DNA of 64,000 nt, taken from positions 120,179 through 184,178 of the forward strand of contig NZ_JAFLWI010000004.1 of the NCBI RefSeq assembly GCF_017315945.1, in the 5' to 3' direction. Source of the stretch: Candidatus Enterococcus courvalinii (GTDB lineage Bacteria > Bacillota > Bacilli > Lactobacillales > Enterococcaceae). The notes below the pieces were generated by a model. It was not told the origin of the DNA and did not search any database. It saw only the letters and a program-made list of their open reading frames with translations. Position numbers and translations under genes: made by a program. Of this stretch, positions 8,162 through 16,385 are shown piece by piece (the stretch's first letter is position 1; the number at the start of each line of letters is the position of its first letter).

Positions 8162-8998
8162 ATGAACGAGTTTATTCGTGTAGTATTGCTATTTTTTATT
8201 TACTCATTTGTCGGTTGGTTATGGGAAACTGTTTATTGTTCCATTAAAGCCAAGCATTTTGTCTATCGAGGATTTTTGGTTGGTCCGATTACGCCAATCT
8301 ATGGCTTTGGTATTTTGGGCGTGTTGTATTTTATCGAACCCTTCCAATCAAATCTTGTTTTATTGTATGTTTTATCAACCGTTCTGGTCACGATTTTGGA
8401 GTACTTGACGAGCTTTGGCTTGGAAAAATTATTTCATGCCACTTGGTGGGATTACCACGATGTTCCGTTGAATATCAATGGGAGAGTTGCTGTACCAGTT
8501 TCACTTTTTTGGGGTGTTGGCTGTGTCTTGATCGTAAAGGTGATCCATCCGCATATTTTGATTTTAGAGCAATTGTTGGCGGAACGATTTGGTTTTTATT
8601 TACCAGTTATCTTGATTGGATTAATCATGATGGACCTTGGTTACACATTGGCGAACTTACAAAGTTTCCAAAAAGCAGTCACAGATTTGCAAAAAGCAAT
8701 CAATGAACAAAAAGCAAACTTGCAAGAAGTCTTTGAAAAAACCAAAGACGAATGGGAAGAACGTCAAAAAACTTCAGGTACAGTTTTCGGTAAGGGAATT
8801 GTCTCAAAACCAGAGAAAAAAGCTGCTACTGATTGGTTACAGGCATTCAAAGAGTCAGCGAAAACGAATGATTACTTACCACGTTTGAATTATACGCAAC
8901 GTCGCTTCTTGAAGAATTTCCCGCAACTATCGTTGAAAGAAGGAAAAGATGTGAATGAAATTCGCCAATTAGTAAAAGAATTGCGTAAGAAAAAATAA
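8162..8998 (+). CDS. CmpB-like putative membrane protein (putative ABC-transporter type IV family)
   Basis: The N-terminal half has about five hydrophobic segments and opens with the family-typical stretch IYSFVGWLWETVY, followed by RGFLVGPITPIYGFG. I recognise this as the family named putative ABC-transporter type IV (CmpB, PF06541), whose function is poorly known. Residues about 165-278 are hydrophilic and partly coiled coil (LQKAINEQKANLQEVF). I start at the ATG at 8162, directly after a near-perfect AAGGAGGTACG, rather than the in-frame ATG at 8138. It is alone between the exporter operon and a terminator. Confidence 0.75.
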   Translation: MNEFIRVVLLFFIYSFVGWLWETVYCSIKAKHFVYRGFLVGPITPIYGFGILGVLYFIEPFQSNLVLLYVLSTVLVTILEYLTSFGLEKLFHATWWDYHDVPLNINGRVAVPVSLFWGVGCVLIVKVIHPHILILEQLLAERFGFYLPVILIGLIMMDLGYTLANLQSFQKAVTDLQKAINEQKANLQEVFEKTKDEWEERQKTSGTVFGKGIVSKPEKKAATDWLQAFKESAKTNDYLPRLNYTQRRFLKNFPQLSLKEGKDVNEIRQLVKELRKKK

Positions 8999-9013
8999 CC
9001 TATATCCTTGCTC

Positions 9014-9053
9014 AAAAAAGCAGTTGAACAAAAAAAGTTCAATTGCTTTTTAT
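9014..9053 (+). terminator. Rho-independent terminator
   Basis: AAAAAGCAGTTGAAC pairs with GTTCAATTGCTTTTT across an A-rich loop, 16 nt after the CmpB-like gene. Confidence 0.8.
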
Positions 9054-9167
9054 TTTGGCTAATCGTTCATTGAAAACGAATTGTATTTGTAATAAATTGT
9101 AATATTTCTGACATATGAATTGTAATAATCATTTGTATAATGTAAGAGTTGGTATTTTAGGAGAAAG

Positions 9168-10331
9168 GTGTTGGAGTTCGTGAAGGCAAAAAAAGCCTTA
9201 GTTATGCTTGCTGTCTTATTGTCAGCAAATTTAGCACTACCCTTAGTGGCTCAAGCAGAATCGCTTGATTCTTTAAATGAAAAAGAACAAGTTGCAAAAC
9301 GTCAGGGTGAAGAAATCAGTGTCGAAGTACAAGTGGCATTAAATGATGTCAATGAAAAGTATCAAGAAGTTGAGAAAATAAAACAAGAAATCGATCAAAA
9401 TAAGCAAACGATTGATAAATCAAAACAAGAAATCAAGGAGACTGAAGCAACGATTGAAAAACGCAAAGAAGCCGTTGCACAACGACTAAAAGAGGTGCAA
9501 ATCAATGGTTCGAATGAGCGAAATTTACAAGCCCTTTTAGATGCTGAAACTGTGGCCGAATTTATCAATCGCGCATACGCTGTTCGTGTTCTTCATCAAG
9601 CAGAAAAAGATAAAATCGCTAATTTGGATAGTCAAAGACAAAAGTTAGTTGATCTTAATCAAAAATTAGAGGATACACAAACTTCATTAAAGGATAATCA
9701 AGTTTCTTTAGAAGTCGAAGCGGACTCTTTGAATGAAAAAGTCGATTATTTAAAACAAAAACTAACAGATAATCAAGTGACGCTTAGCGAAATTGCTAAG
9801 AATAAAGAAGCTGAAAAAACGCGAATTGCTACAGAAAACGCGAAAAAAGAAGCTGCTGAAAAACAAGCAAAAGAAGAAGCACAAAAACAGGCTGAAAAAG
9901 CAAAAGAAGAAGCACAAAAAGCAAAAGAAAAAGAAGAAGCCCAAAAATTGGCAGCAGAAAACGCAGAGAAGGAAACTGAGCCAGCCAAGGAACAATCAAA
10001 AGAAAAGCCAAAAGAAGACACACCAAAAGAGGAAGTACCAACATCAGGTGCTACCCGTATGATGGAATCTACAGCCTATTCTTATTCAGAACCGGGTTCA
10101 GGACATATCACTGCCAGTGGGTTAGATTTATATGACAATCCACAAGCAATTGCCGTTGATCCCAGCGTGATTCCACTAAATTCAATCGTGAATGTTGAAG
10201 GCTATGGTGTGGCAATCGCTGCTGACACAGGAGGCGCAATCAAAGGAAACATCATTGATGTTCACTTTGCAACGGTTGCAGAATGTGTTGCTTGGGGACG
10301 TCGCCAAGTAAAAGTAACTGTCATGAGTTAA
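9168..10331 (+). CDS. Secreted coiled-coil protein with C-terminal 3D domain
   Basis: A Sec signal peptide (LVMLAVLLSANLALPLVAQA) is followed by a long coiled coil resembling the PcsB/CwlO N-terminal region (about 30-210). A Lys/Glu/Ala-rich linker (about 215-285) follows, then a 3D domain over the last ~90 residues. The three conserved Asp are visible around SGLDLYD, AADTGG and NIIDVHF. 3D domains are related to lytic transglycosylase MltA barrels, so a role in peptidoglycan turnover is likely. AGGAG at 9159-9163 serves either the GTG at 9168 or, with better spacing, the TTG at 9171. The simple-sequence linker produces several long shadow ORFs on both strands. A bidirectional terminator follows. 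Confidence 0.85.
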   Translation: MLEFVKAKKALVMLAVLLSANLALPLVAQAESLDSLNEKEQVAKRQGEEISVEVQVALNDVNEKYQEVEKIKQEIDQNKQTIDKSKQEIKETEATIEKRKEAVAQRLKEVQINGSNERNLQALLDAETVAEFINRAYAVRVLHQAEKDKIANLDSQRQKLVDLNQKLEDTQTSLKDNQVSLEVEADSLNEKVDYLKQKLTDNQVTLSEIAKNKEAEKTRIATENAKKEAAEKQAKEEAQKQAEKAKEEAQKAKEKEEAQKLAAENAEKETEPAKEQSKEKPKEDTPKEEVPTSGATRMMESTAYSYSEPGSGHITASGLDLYDNPQAIAVDPSVIPLNSIVNVEGYGVAIAADTGGAIKGNIIDVHFATVAECVAWGRRQVKVTVMS

Positions 10332-10350
10332 AATTTTTCATAAATAAAAA

Positions 10351-10398
10351 AGAGGCTGAGACAAAGCGCGTGCGCGTTTTGTCTCAGCCTTTCTTTTT
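10351..10398. terminator. Bidirectional terminator between the 3D protein and the LPMO gene
   Basis: GAGGCTGAGACAAA pairs with TTTGTCTCAGCCT around a GC-rich loop, with A and T runs outside, serving the convergent genes on either side. Confidence 0.9.
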
Positions 10399-11041
10399 AT
10401 TGTGCTAAATTAGTCAAGCGATTTCCTTGTTTGACGTTCACATCAATTACATTGTAAAACGCATTTGGTGTGTCATCAATATCCCAAACGGCTAAAACAA
10501 CGTGGTAGCCTAGATGATCTGTAGGAATTGTTACTTCATGAGTTTTATCTGTTGAGGCAACATCTCCATCGTGATCGATTGTATCAATCAATTGTAATTC
10601 ATCCCGAGTTAAGGGCTTGTTTTGGTCCCAACCATTTTTTGTAATATAATAATGCCATTTTGTTGTTGCATGGTCGGCGGTAAATGTCCAAGAAAAATTA
10701 TTTTTCCCAGTGAATACTGTGTGTTTTGTCCAACGATCAGCTGTTTGTTTGTCTAAAGTATAATCTCCCAATACGCCATCAGCTGAAGCAATGTGCCCGT
10801 CTGCGGGTCCAGCTTGCGGAAAGCCTTTTTTGGCTTCCAATGATTGAGGATCATCAACGACTGCACCATATTTATCATGAGCAGCGCTCCAACCTAGATG
10901 ATCTTTGTCTAAAAAGCCTTGATAACCACGACTTGCTGGTTCTTTGACATACCCGTGTGCATCAACAGAAACTGTCGTTAATGCAGTAAACCCAGTTGCA
11001 ACTAAAATAAAACTTAACCCTAGCAGTGTACTCTTTTTCAT
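10397..11041 (-). CDS. Chitin-active lytic polysaccharide monooxygenase, AA10 family
   Basis: LPMOs use copper and a reductant to cleave crystalline chitin oxidatively, opening it to chitinases. The signal peptide ends at VDA, leaving His29 as the mature N-terminus, an essential copper ligand. His124 (in TADHATT) is the second histidine-brace residue, and NAFYNVIDV carries the axial Phe. WHYYITKNGW and GYHVVLAVWDI are typical of enterococcal AA10 enzymes such as the E. faecalis one. There is no carbohydrate-binding module; 214 residues is usual for a single-domain AA10. I start at the ATG at 11041, after TTGGAGGG. Its promoter carries the same element as the chitinase gene (11134-11156). Confidence 0.93.
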   Translation of the reverse strand: MKKSTLLGLSFILVATGFTALTTVSVDAHGYVKEPASRGYQGFLDKDHLGWSAAHDKYGAVVDDPQSLEAKKGFPQAGPADGHIASADGVLGDYTLDKQTADRWTKHTVFTGKNNFSWTFTADHATTKWHYYITKNGWDQNKPLTRDELQLIDTIDHDGDVASTDKTHEVTIPTDHLGYHVVLAVWDIDDTPNAFYNVIDVNVKQGNRLTNLAQ

Positions 11042-11103
11042 CTTGAAACCCTCCAAAATAAATCATTTGTTTGAGATAAAACTCAATTATCTCAACAACA
11101 AGT

Positions 11104-11109
11104 AGTATA
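11104..11109 (-). promoter_or_regulatory. -10 box of the LPMO promoter
   Basis: TATACT on the minus strand. No good -35 lies 17 nt upstream; instead the shared inverted repeat ends 24 nt upstream, as expected for an activator-dependent promoter. Confidence 0.6.
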
Positions 11110-11133
11110 AAATGGAACAGTTTTGAAAAATTA

Positions 11134-11156
11134 TTTTGTATGTTATTGCAACAAAA
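11134..11156 (-). promoter_or_regulatory. Candidate Rgg-type operator upstream of the LPMO gene
   Basis: The 23-nt element is TTTTGT-N11-ACAAAA with core TGCAATA, so its ends form an inverted repeat. It matches the element before the chitinase gene at 21 of 23 positions, in the same orientation relative to its gene and at the same 24-nt distance from the -10 box. Binding by the Rgg-like protein encoded between the two genes is inference. Confidence 0.65.
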
Positions 11157-11166
11157 AATTATTTGA

Positions 11167-12009
11167 TCAACTATACGTGCTCTTTAATCGAAGGATGAAG
11201 TCCGTCATTGTCGTTAGACCTAACCAATTAAAAAAATGAATTCCTTGATCGATTTCGGGAATCGCGCTTTGATCCCCTTGAGATAAACGATCCAAGGCAG
11301 AAAAAATTTTATAATAAGCCATATTTAAGCTATTTGTATGTAATTCTGCTAGTTTTCTTAGTTCAGTAAGAAAAAGAGTCCTTAAAGAAGCGGATGAGCG
11401 AGTAAAGGACAGCCTGACGCCATTTAAAATAAAATTGGCTAATAAGTTTTGTTGAACAGCAGTATCTTGGTAGATCCCCATTTTAGTGACACTATGATAG
11501 AAGGAACGTACGATATAATCTGTTTTAAAAATAAAAAGACATCTTGAAAAGACTGAAAGCTCAAAGTGCCCCCAAGTATCGATATGTTCTAAATAATTCA
11601 TAATTAGTTGTGCTTCTTTTTTGACCTCAGGAGTGATTGTTTCTTTTTCTAAATGATTAAGAATGATTTTCCGTTGGGCGTAAAGTAAACGATAAAAAAT
11701 ATTTCCAGTGTTCTCATATTCTTTTAGTAATTCATCTTCCTGTGCAGAAGTGAGTGCAGGAGTTGTAAGAAAATAATTGGTTAATTTTTGCTTTGGCGAC
11801 AGTGAACCATCGTTTAGTAAAAATTCGTATTCCTCTAAAGTCACATTCATTTTTTCTAGATAACTAATCAAAAGCTCAAAACTGATTTTTGTGCCACGAG
11901 ATTCGAAAGCAGCGAGTGTTCCTCGTTGGGAAATTCCCATGGTCAACTGTTCCTGAGTAAAACCACGTTCTTTCCTTAACTTCCGGATCAAAAAAGCATG
12001 TTTTGGCAT
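11167..12009 (-). CDS. Rgg/GadR/MutR-family transcriptional regulator
   Basis: Residues about 5-60 are an XRE-type helix-turn-helix (IRKLRKERGFTQEQL, then AAFESRGTKISFELL). The rest is an all-helical region of Rgg size (280 residues in total) expected to form TPR-like repeats, which in this family often bind signalling peptides. The FESRGTKIS segment after the DNA-binding helices is very typical of Rgg proteins. I start at the ATG at 12009, 8 nt after GGGAG. It lies between the LPMO and chitinase genes, and both promoters carry a common element, so it is the natural candidate to control them. No short hydrophobic pheromone gene is evident nearby. Confidence 0.82.
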   Translation of the reverse strand: MPKHAFLIRKLRKERGFTQEQLTMGISQRGTLAAFESRGTKISFELLISYLEKMNVTLEEYEFLLNDGSLSPKQKLTNYFLTTPALTSAQEDELLKEYENTGNIFYRLLYAQRKIILNHLEKETITPEVKKEAQLIMNYLEHIDTWGHFELSVFSRCLFIFKTDYIVRSFYHSVTKMGIYQDTAVQQNLLANFILNGVRLSFTRSSASLRTLFLTELRKLAELHTNSLNMAYYKIFSALDRLSQGDQSAIPEIDQGIHFFNWLGLTTMTDFILRLKSTYS

Positions 12010-12113
12010 ACTAAACACTCCCTTTGTTATTTTATTTCTAGTTTAAGATAACATATCACAGCTGAGGTGAAGAAATTCTTCTTTTGTGTTGCCTTTTTAT
12101 TAAAAAGTGTGAA

Positions 12114-12134
12114 ATTCCTTTTGTTTTAAGGAAT
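12114..12134. promoter_or_regulatory. Second inverted repeat upstream of the chitinase promoter
   Basis: ATTCCTT-N7-AAGGAAT ends one base before the shared 23-nt element. It has no counterpart before the LPMO gene, so it could be a site for another regulator or part of the Rgg gene's own control region. Confidence 0.35.
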
Positions 12135-12135
12135 G

Positions 12136-12158
12136 TTTTGTTGCAATAGCGTACAAAA
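12136..12158 (+). promoter_or_regulatory. Candidate Rgg-type operator upstream of the chitinase gene
   Basis: TTTTGT-N11-ACAAAA, differing from the LPMO copy only at two A/G positions in the spacer. It ends exactly 24 nt before the TATAAT at 12183. Confidence 0.65.
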
Positions 12159-12182
12159 AAGTCTTTTTTATAAGAGATAATT

Positions 12183-12188
12183 TATAAT
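12183..12188 (+). promoter_or_regulatory. -10 box of the chitinase promoter
   Basis: Consensus TATAAT, about 42 nt upstream of the start codon. No usable -35 is present, consistent with activation from the adjoining inverted repeat. Confidence 0.6.
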
Positions 12189-12230
12189 TGAGAAGGATTT
12201 TAAAATAAAATAAGTGTTGGAGGAAAAAGA

Positions 12231-13967
12231 ATGCAAAAAAAATTATTGTTATTTTCAATTAGTGTCATTGGAGGAATATTTGGTTGTGCAAATGGTGTCG
12301 CTGCGGATACAGCAGATGAAATGCCAAGTATTGCAAACAAGCAAATTTCGGTTGGTTATTATCATAATTGGCCTGGAGAAATGGGCGCAGGTTATATGGG
12401 CGGAGCTCCCGCTGATGTCCAGTTAGATCAAATCAATTCCTTTTACAATGTCATTTCTGTTGCCTTTATGAAAGGTGAAGGAATCCCTACTTTCAAACCG
12501 TATAATATGAGTGATCAAGCATTCAGAAGACAAGTGGCAACTTTAAATGCGCAAGATCGTGCGGTTCTTTTATCATTAGGTGGCGCAGATTCGCATATTG
12601 AACTTTCAACTGGACAAGAACAAGCTTTTGCCAATGAAATTATTCGCTTGGTAGATACTTATGGCTTTGATGGCTTGGATATTGATTTAGAACAAACGGC
12701 TGTAGCAGCAGGAGATAATGCGAAAGTAATCCCGGCAGCGTTAAAAATTGTGCGCAACCATTATGAACAACAAAATAAACACTTTATTATTTCAATGGCT
12801 CCAGAATTTCCGTATTTGAGAACAGCAGGGAAATATGTACCTTATATCACTGCCTTGGAAAACGACTATGATTTTATTGCTCCACAGCTTTATAATCAAG
12901 CCGGAGATGGCATTAGCGTTGGCTCAGAATGGATTGCTCAAAACAACGATAGTAAAAAATTTGAATTCTTATATGGAATCTCAGATGCATTTGACAAAGG
13001 AAATAATGGTTTCATTCATATCCCAGCAAGTAAATTGGCCTTAGGACTTCCAGCCAATCAAGATGCAGCGGCAAATGGTTATGTCAAAGATTCGAATGTT
13101 GTCTATCAAGTGTTTGAAACGCTAGCGACAAAAGGGACTCCTTTAAAAGGAATCATGACGTGGAGTGTGAACTGGGATGAAGGAAAAAATTCAGCGGGGA
13201 TTGGTTACAATGAGTCGTTTGCACACGCTTATCAAGGATTATTTGAAGAACAGGTACCTGATACAGAGCAACCAACTGTTCCAACGAATTTAACAGCATC
13301 TGCGACCTCAAACAGTGTTTCGTTATCTTGGAAAGCTTCTACTGATAATGTCAAAGTAGATCATTACAATATTTATGAAAAAAATCAGTTAGTTGGCACA
13401 AGCAAAACAACAAATTTTGTGCATACTGGTTTATCAGCAGCAACAAACTATAGCTATACAGTTGTAGCAGTAGATACGTCAAGTAATCAATCTGCGCACT
13501 CAACTAAGCTGGATGTGATTACAAAAGAGGCATCCGAGTTAAACAAGCCATCTGCACCCACGAATGTAAAAATTAGCAAAGCTACAGCAAATAGTTTAAC
13601 TTTAACATGGGACAACAATGCATCAGAAGAAGAAGTGACTACCTATGAGATTTATCGTGAAAATAAAAAAGTGGCAACAACAACTGAAAATCAATTCACG
13701 GATCAAAATTTAACACCAGAAACAACTTACATGTATCAAATCAAAGCAGTCAATCGAATGGGTCTCTCTGATTTCAGTCAACAAGTGACAGGAACGACAA
13801 CTTCTGAGAGTGGCGAAGTCCAAGCGTGGAAAGTTGGAGTCACGTATCATGCGGGGGATAGGGTGACTCACCAAGGCCATCAATATAAATGCTTGCAGGC
13901 ACACACATCGATAGCTGTTTGGAGTCCGGATCAAGCACCGGCTTTATGGGAGAAGTTAAGTAAATAA
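12231..13967 (+). CDS. Secreted GH18 chitinase with two FnIII domains and a chitin-binding domain
   Basis: The order is signal peptide (about 1-24), GH18 barrel (about 35-345), two fibronectin type III modules (about 352-440 and 446-535) and a C-terminal CBM5/12-like chitin-binding domain (about 538-578, AWKVGVTYHAGDRV..WSPDQAPALWE). The GH18 motif DGLDIDLE sits at 147-154, with Glu154 the expected acid/base, and LSLGG forms the other conserved strand. The enzyme hydrolyses beta-1,4-GlcNAc chains, probably together with the LPMO. FnIII modules likely act as spacers. GGAGG lies 8 nt before the ATG. There is no obvious strong terminator behind it, only an A-rich stretch with a short imperfect repeat. 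Confidence 0.95.
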   Translation: MQKKLLLFSISVIGGIFGCANGVAADTADEMPSIANKQISVGYYHNWPGEMGAGYMGGAPADVQLDQINSFYNVISVAFMKGEGIPTFKPYNMSDQAFRRQVATLNAQDRAVLLSLGGADSHIELSTGQEQAFANEIIRLVDTYGFDGLDIDLEQTAVAAGDNAKVIPAALKIVRNHYEQQNKHFIISMAPEFPYLRTAGKYVPYITALENDYDFIAPQLYNQAGDGISVGSEWIAQNNDSKKFEFLYGISDAFDKGNNGFIHIPASKLALGLPANQDAAANGYVKDSNVVYQVFETLATKGTPLKGIMTWSVNWDEGKNSAGIGYNESFAHAYQGLFEEQVPDTEQPTVPTNLTASATSNSVSLSWKASTDNVKVDHYNIYEKNQLVGTSKTTNFVHTGLSAATNYSYTVVAVDTSSNQSAHSTKLDVITKEASELNKPSAPTNVKISKATANSLTLTWDNNASEEEVTTYEIYRENKKVATTTENQFTDQNLTPETTYMYQIKAVNRMGLSDFSQQVTGTTTSESGEVQAWKVGVTYHAGDRVTHQGHQYKCLQAHTSIAVWSPDQAPALWEKLSK

Positions 13968-14448
13968 ATTAAAAAACAAATAAAAAAACAAATAAAAAAA
14001 TAAATTATGCAAACAAACATTTAATTAGTGAAAAAAGGCAGTTGATCTTTTAGCTCATAGTTAGATGTTTGTTTTGTTATATAATGTTCGTTTTATTAAA
14101 TATAAAGGAGTTAAAAGGTGCTTCTTTTTTCAGTCTGGTGCATACAAAACGGTATATCTGTGATTTTTTATTAGTATTAGCTAAAAAATAACGATTATCA
14201 AAAGGAGTTTCTTTACGAATAAGTCGTTTGTGTTAAAAGAATGTTACGCGAACATTTCTTAGATATTACATATAACAAATCACCTTTTAACCAGCTACAT
14301 TGTTCTGTATAATTAGATCAAATATTGCCTTTTTATAGACCAAAAATTGATTTTTTATCGATTGTTTTGTGTGCATTTCGTGGACAAAGAGGATAAAAAA
14401 TATTGATCAGGTGACAAAGTTGTTAGGTTGGGAAGGAGTAGATCAGCG
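13968..14448. other. Gene-free region before the teichoic acid cluster
   Basis: About 480 nt without a convincing protein gene. It begins with an A-rich short repeat (CAAATAAAAAAA-like units, 13972-14007). TATAAT occurs at 14080-14085 and 14308-14313, both with weak -35 regions. An imperfect inverted repeat, AAGAATGTT-N5-AACATTTCTT, lies at 14237-14260. A possible 18-codon ORF with a good ribosome binding site starts at GTG 14118. The WTA operon promoter is presumably here, most likely the TATAAT at 14308. Confidence 0.5.
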
Positions 14449-15573
14449 ATGAATATAGTGAAAAATGGATATATGACCGCTGCAATGCTTTGGCCTAAAA
14501 GAAAATTGACCTCGACGATAGTGTACATCATGAGTTTTTCGTTTAATGAAGGCGACTTAATCAAGCAGCTTCACTTGAACTATCCAGGAAAGGTGACTGT
14601 TTTTTTTGTAGACAAGTGCCGCAAGTATGCGGAGAAGTTAAAGAGTGGAGGAATCGATGTTCGTCCGTTTACTCCTAAAAGTCTTTTTTTAGGAAGAAAT
14701 CTTTCTTTATTAAAACAAGCAAAAGTGATTATTGTTGATAACTATTTTCCTGAATTAGCAGTGACGGCTTCCGACCAGATAGTCATTCAAGTGTGGCATG
14801 CTGATGGTGCAATCAAAAAATTTGGTTGGGATGATCCGCAGACGAAGCAACGTAGTTACCAAGACCAAAAGAGATTTCAAAAAGTTTACAACTCTTTCAA
14901 CTATGTAGTAGTCAATTCAGATAAGATGGCAGGTATTTTTCAAAGAAGCTATGATTTAAATTTAAAAGTGACTAAAAAGTTAGGTTCTCTAAGATTAGAA
15001 ACAGCCCGTAAAGTAGCAAAAACGGTTAAACAAACAAAAAAATTTATTTTATACGCACCGACGTATCGTCCAGAACAAAAAGATATGGAACACATTTTTA
15101 GACAAGCATTAGCTACGTTTTCTAAACTATCGGAAGAACAATTTTACGTACATCTACATCCAACGATCAATCAAGAAAATTGGACCTTACCTAAAAATGT
15201 ACATTGGTGGAACCAAAACATCATGGAAAGTTATCCAAATGTAAAATTATTGATTACGGACTACTCGGCGAGTACCTTTGAGTATCTTACTATACAGGAA
15301 CAGCCAAAAATTATTTTTTTCTGTCCTGATTTTGATAAGTATAAGAAAAATCCAGGGATTCAAGAGGATTTTCTTGAGTGGGTACCTGGACCAGTCGTGA
15401 AGAGTCAGGAATTGTTGGGGCAAGCAATTCAATCCTATTCATATGAAGCAAATGAACAATTGCTAAAAAAAGCAAAACTGTTATGGAATCAGTATGAAAA
15501 CGGCGAAACTGTTGGAGAGATAATGGCATTAGTGAAAAAGGAACTGGGTGAGATTGGTGGAAAAAACGAATAG
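14449..15573 (+). CDS. CDP-glycerol:polyglycerophosphate-type phosphotransferase (TagB/TagF family)
   Basis: The protein has the C-terminal PF04464 pattern: VIQVWHADGAIKKFGW, a Tyr-Ala-Pro-Thr-Tyr-Arg block (about residue 200), HLHPTI, and LITDYSASTFEYL near the end. These membrane-associated enzymes transfer glycerol- or ribitol-phosphate from the CDP-alditol to teichoic acid linkage units or chains. At 374 residues it is single-domain, the size of TagB-like primases, and its place beside tagA supports a role in linkage-unit priming. I start at the ATG at 14449, after GGAAGGAG, rather than the in-frame TTG at 14428. The stop overlaps the start of tagA by 26 nt. Confidence 0.8.
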   Translation: MNIVKNGYMTAAMLWPKRKLTSTIVYIMSFSFNEGDLIKQLHLNYPGKVTVFFVDKCRKYAEKLKSGGIDVRPFTPKSLFLGRNLSLLKQAKVIIVDNYFPELAVTASDQIVIQVWHADGAIKKFGWDDPQTKQRSYQDQKRFQKVYNSFNYVVVNSDKMAGIFQRSYDLNLKVTKKLGSLRLETARKVAKTVKQTKKFILYAPTYRPEQKDMEHIFRQALATFSKLSEEQFYVHLHPTINQENWTLPKNVHWWNQNIMESYPNVKLLITDYSASTFEYLTIQEQPKIIFFCPDFDKYKKNPGIQEDFLEWVPGPVVKSQELLGQAIQSYSYEANEQLLKKAKLLWNQYENGETVGEIMALVKKELGEIGGKNE

Positions 15574-16363
15574 GACAGAATACATAAGCGGCGTCCCTGT
15601 TGATAATTTAACCTATCAAACAATCGTGGAGGACATTCCAAAATATTTAGCTGCAAATAAAAAAATGTTGATCACAAGTGTTAATCCTCAAATTACATTG
15701 CAAGCTTACCAGTATCCAGAGGTGAAAGCTTATTTGGAGCGGGCGACACATCGAATCGCTGACGGGATTGGCGTAGTCAAGGCTTCTAAAATGCTACGAG
15801 GGAATATTCGTGAACGGATAACTGGTATTGAAGTGATGGAAAGAAGTTTGCAGTTTGCGAATCAATTTGGTTACCGGATTTTTTTATATGGAGCCAAAAA
15901 AGATGTAGTGAACCAAGCAGCACGAAATATTCAAGAAAAATATCCGAATATTGAAGTGGGGGGCACACTTCATGGTTACACAAGCAGAAATACAGAAGAA
16001 GTGATTAAAAAAATTAATCAAGCAAACTGTACCTTTCTCTTTGTTGCCTTGGGATCACCTAAGCAAGAAATTTTTTTGGAAAGAAACGTAGATCAATTGA
16101 ATGCCAAAGTTTTTCTAGATGTAGGAGGCACCTTTGATGTCCTTGCGGGAGCAGTCAAGCGGGCACCAAAATTTTATTTAGACAATAACCTCGAATGGCT
16201 TTATCGGTCACTTTCGATGAAGCGTTATGATCGATTGGTGCAGATACCGAAGTATTTATACTCGGTTGTGCGACATAAAGATGTAACAATTAGAGTGCAA
16301 AGAGAATATCCCGAGTCGAATACAAAAAAAATAGAAAAACAAACCAATAATCAAATTCATTGA
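15548..16363 (+). CDS. tagA: N-acetylmannosaminyltransferase TagA/TarA (WecG family)
   Basis: TagA adds ManNAc to lipid-linked GlcNAc, the second step of the WTA linkage unit, at the inner face of the membrane. The 271-residue protein has the family landmarks ITSVNPQITLQA, RIADGIGVV, ITGIEVMERS, IFLYGAKK, FVALGSPKQEIF and DVGGTFDVLAG, with NLEWLYRS near the C-terminus. The Asp in IADG is the likely catalytic residue of the family. GTG at 15548 has AAAGGAAC upstream; GTG at 15557 is an alternative. It overlaps the preceding phosphotransferase gene, indicating one operon. tagO, the first-step enzyme, is not in this window. Confidence 0.92.
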   Translation: MRLVEKTNRTEYISGVPVDNLTYQTIVEDIPKYLAANKKMLITSVNPQITLQAYQYPEVKAYLERATHRIADGIGVVKASKMLRGNIRERITGIEVMERSLQFANQFGYRIFLYGAKKDVVNQAARNIQEKYPNIEVGGTLHGYTSRNTEEVIKKINQANCTFLFVALGSPKQEIFLERNVDQLNAKVFLDVGGTFDVLAGAVKRAPKFYLDNNLEWLYRSLSMKRYDRLVQIPKYLYSVVRHKDVTIRVQREYPESNTKKIEKQTNNQIH

Positions 16364-16385
16364 AGTTAAGTTGGAAGGTGTATTA

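Noticed and set aside
9762..10062. Several long ORFs in other frames and on the minus strand, rich in Phe/Leu/Cys or Lys
   Set aside because: They are shadows of the Lys/Glu/Ala-rich linker of the 3D-domain protein.
13972..14007. A-rich short tandem repeat, considered as a CRISPR or array
   Set aside because: Units are too short and simple, with no spacers and no cas genes.
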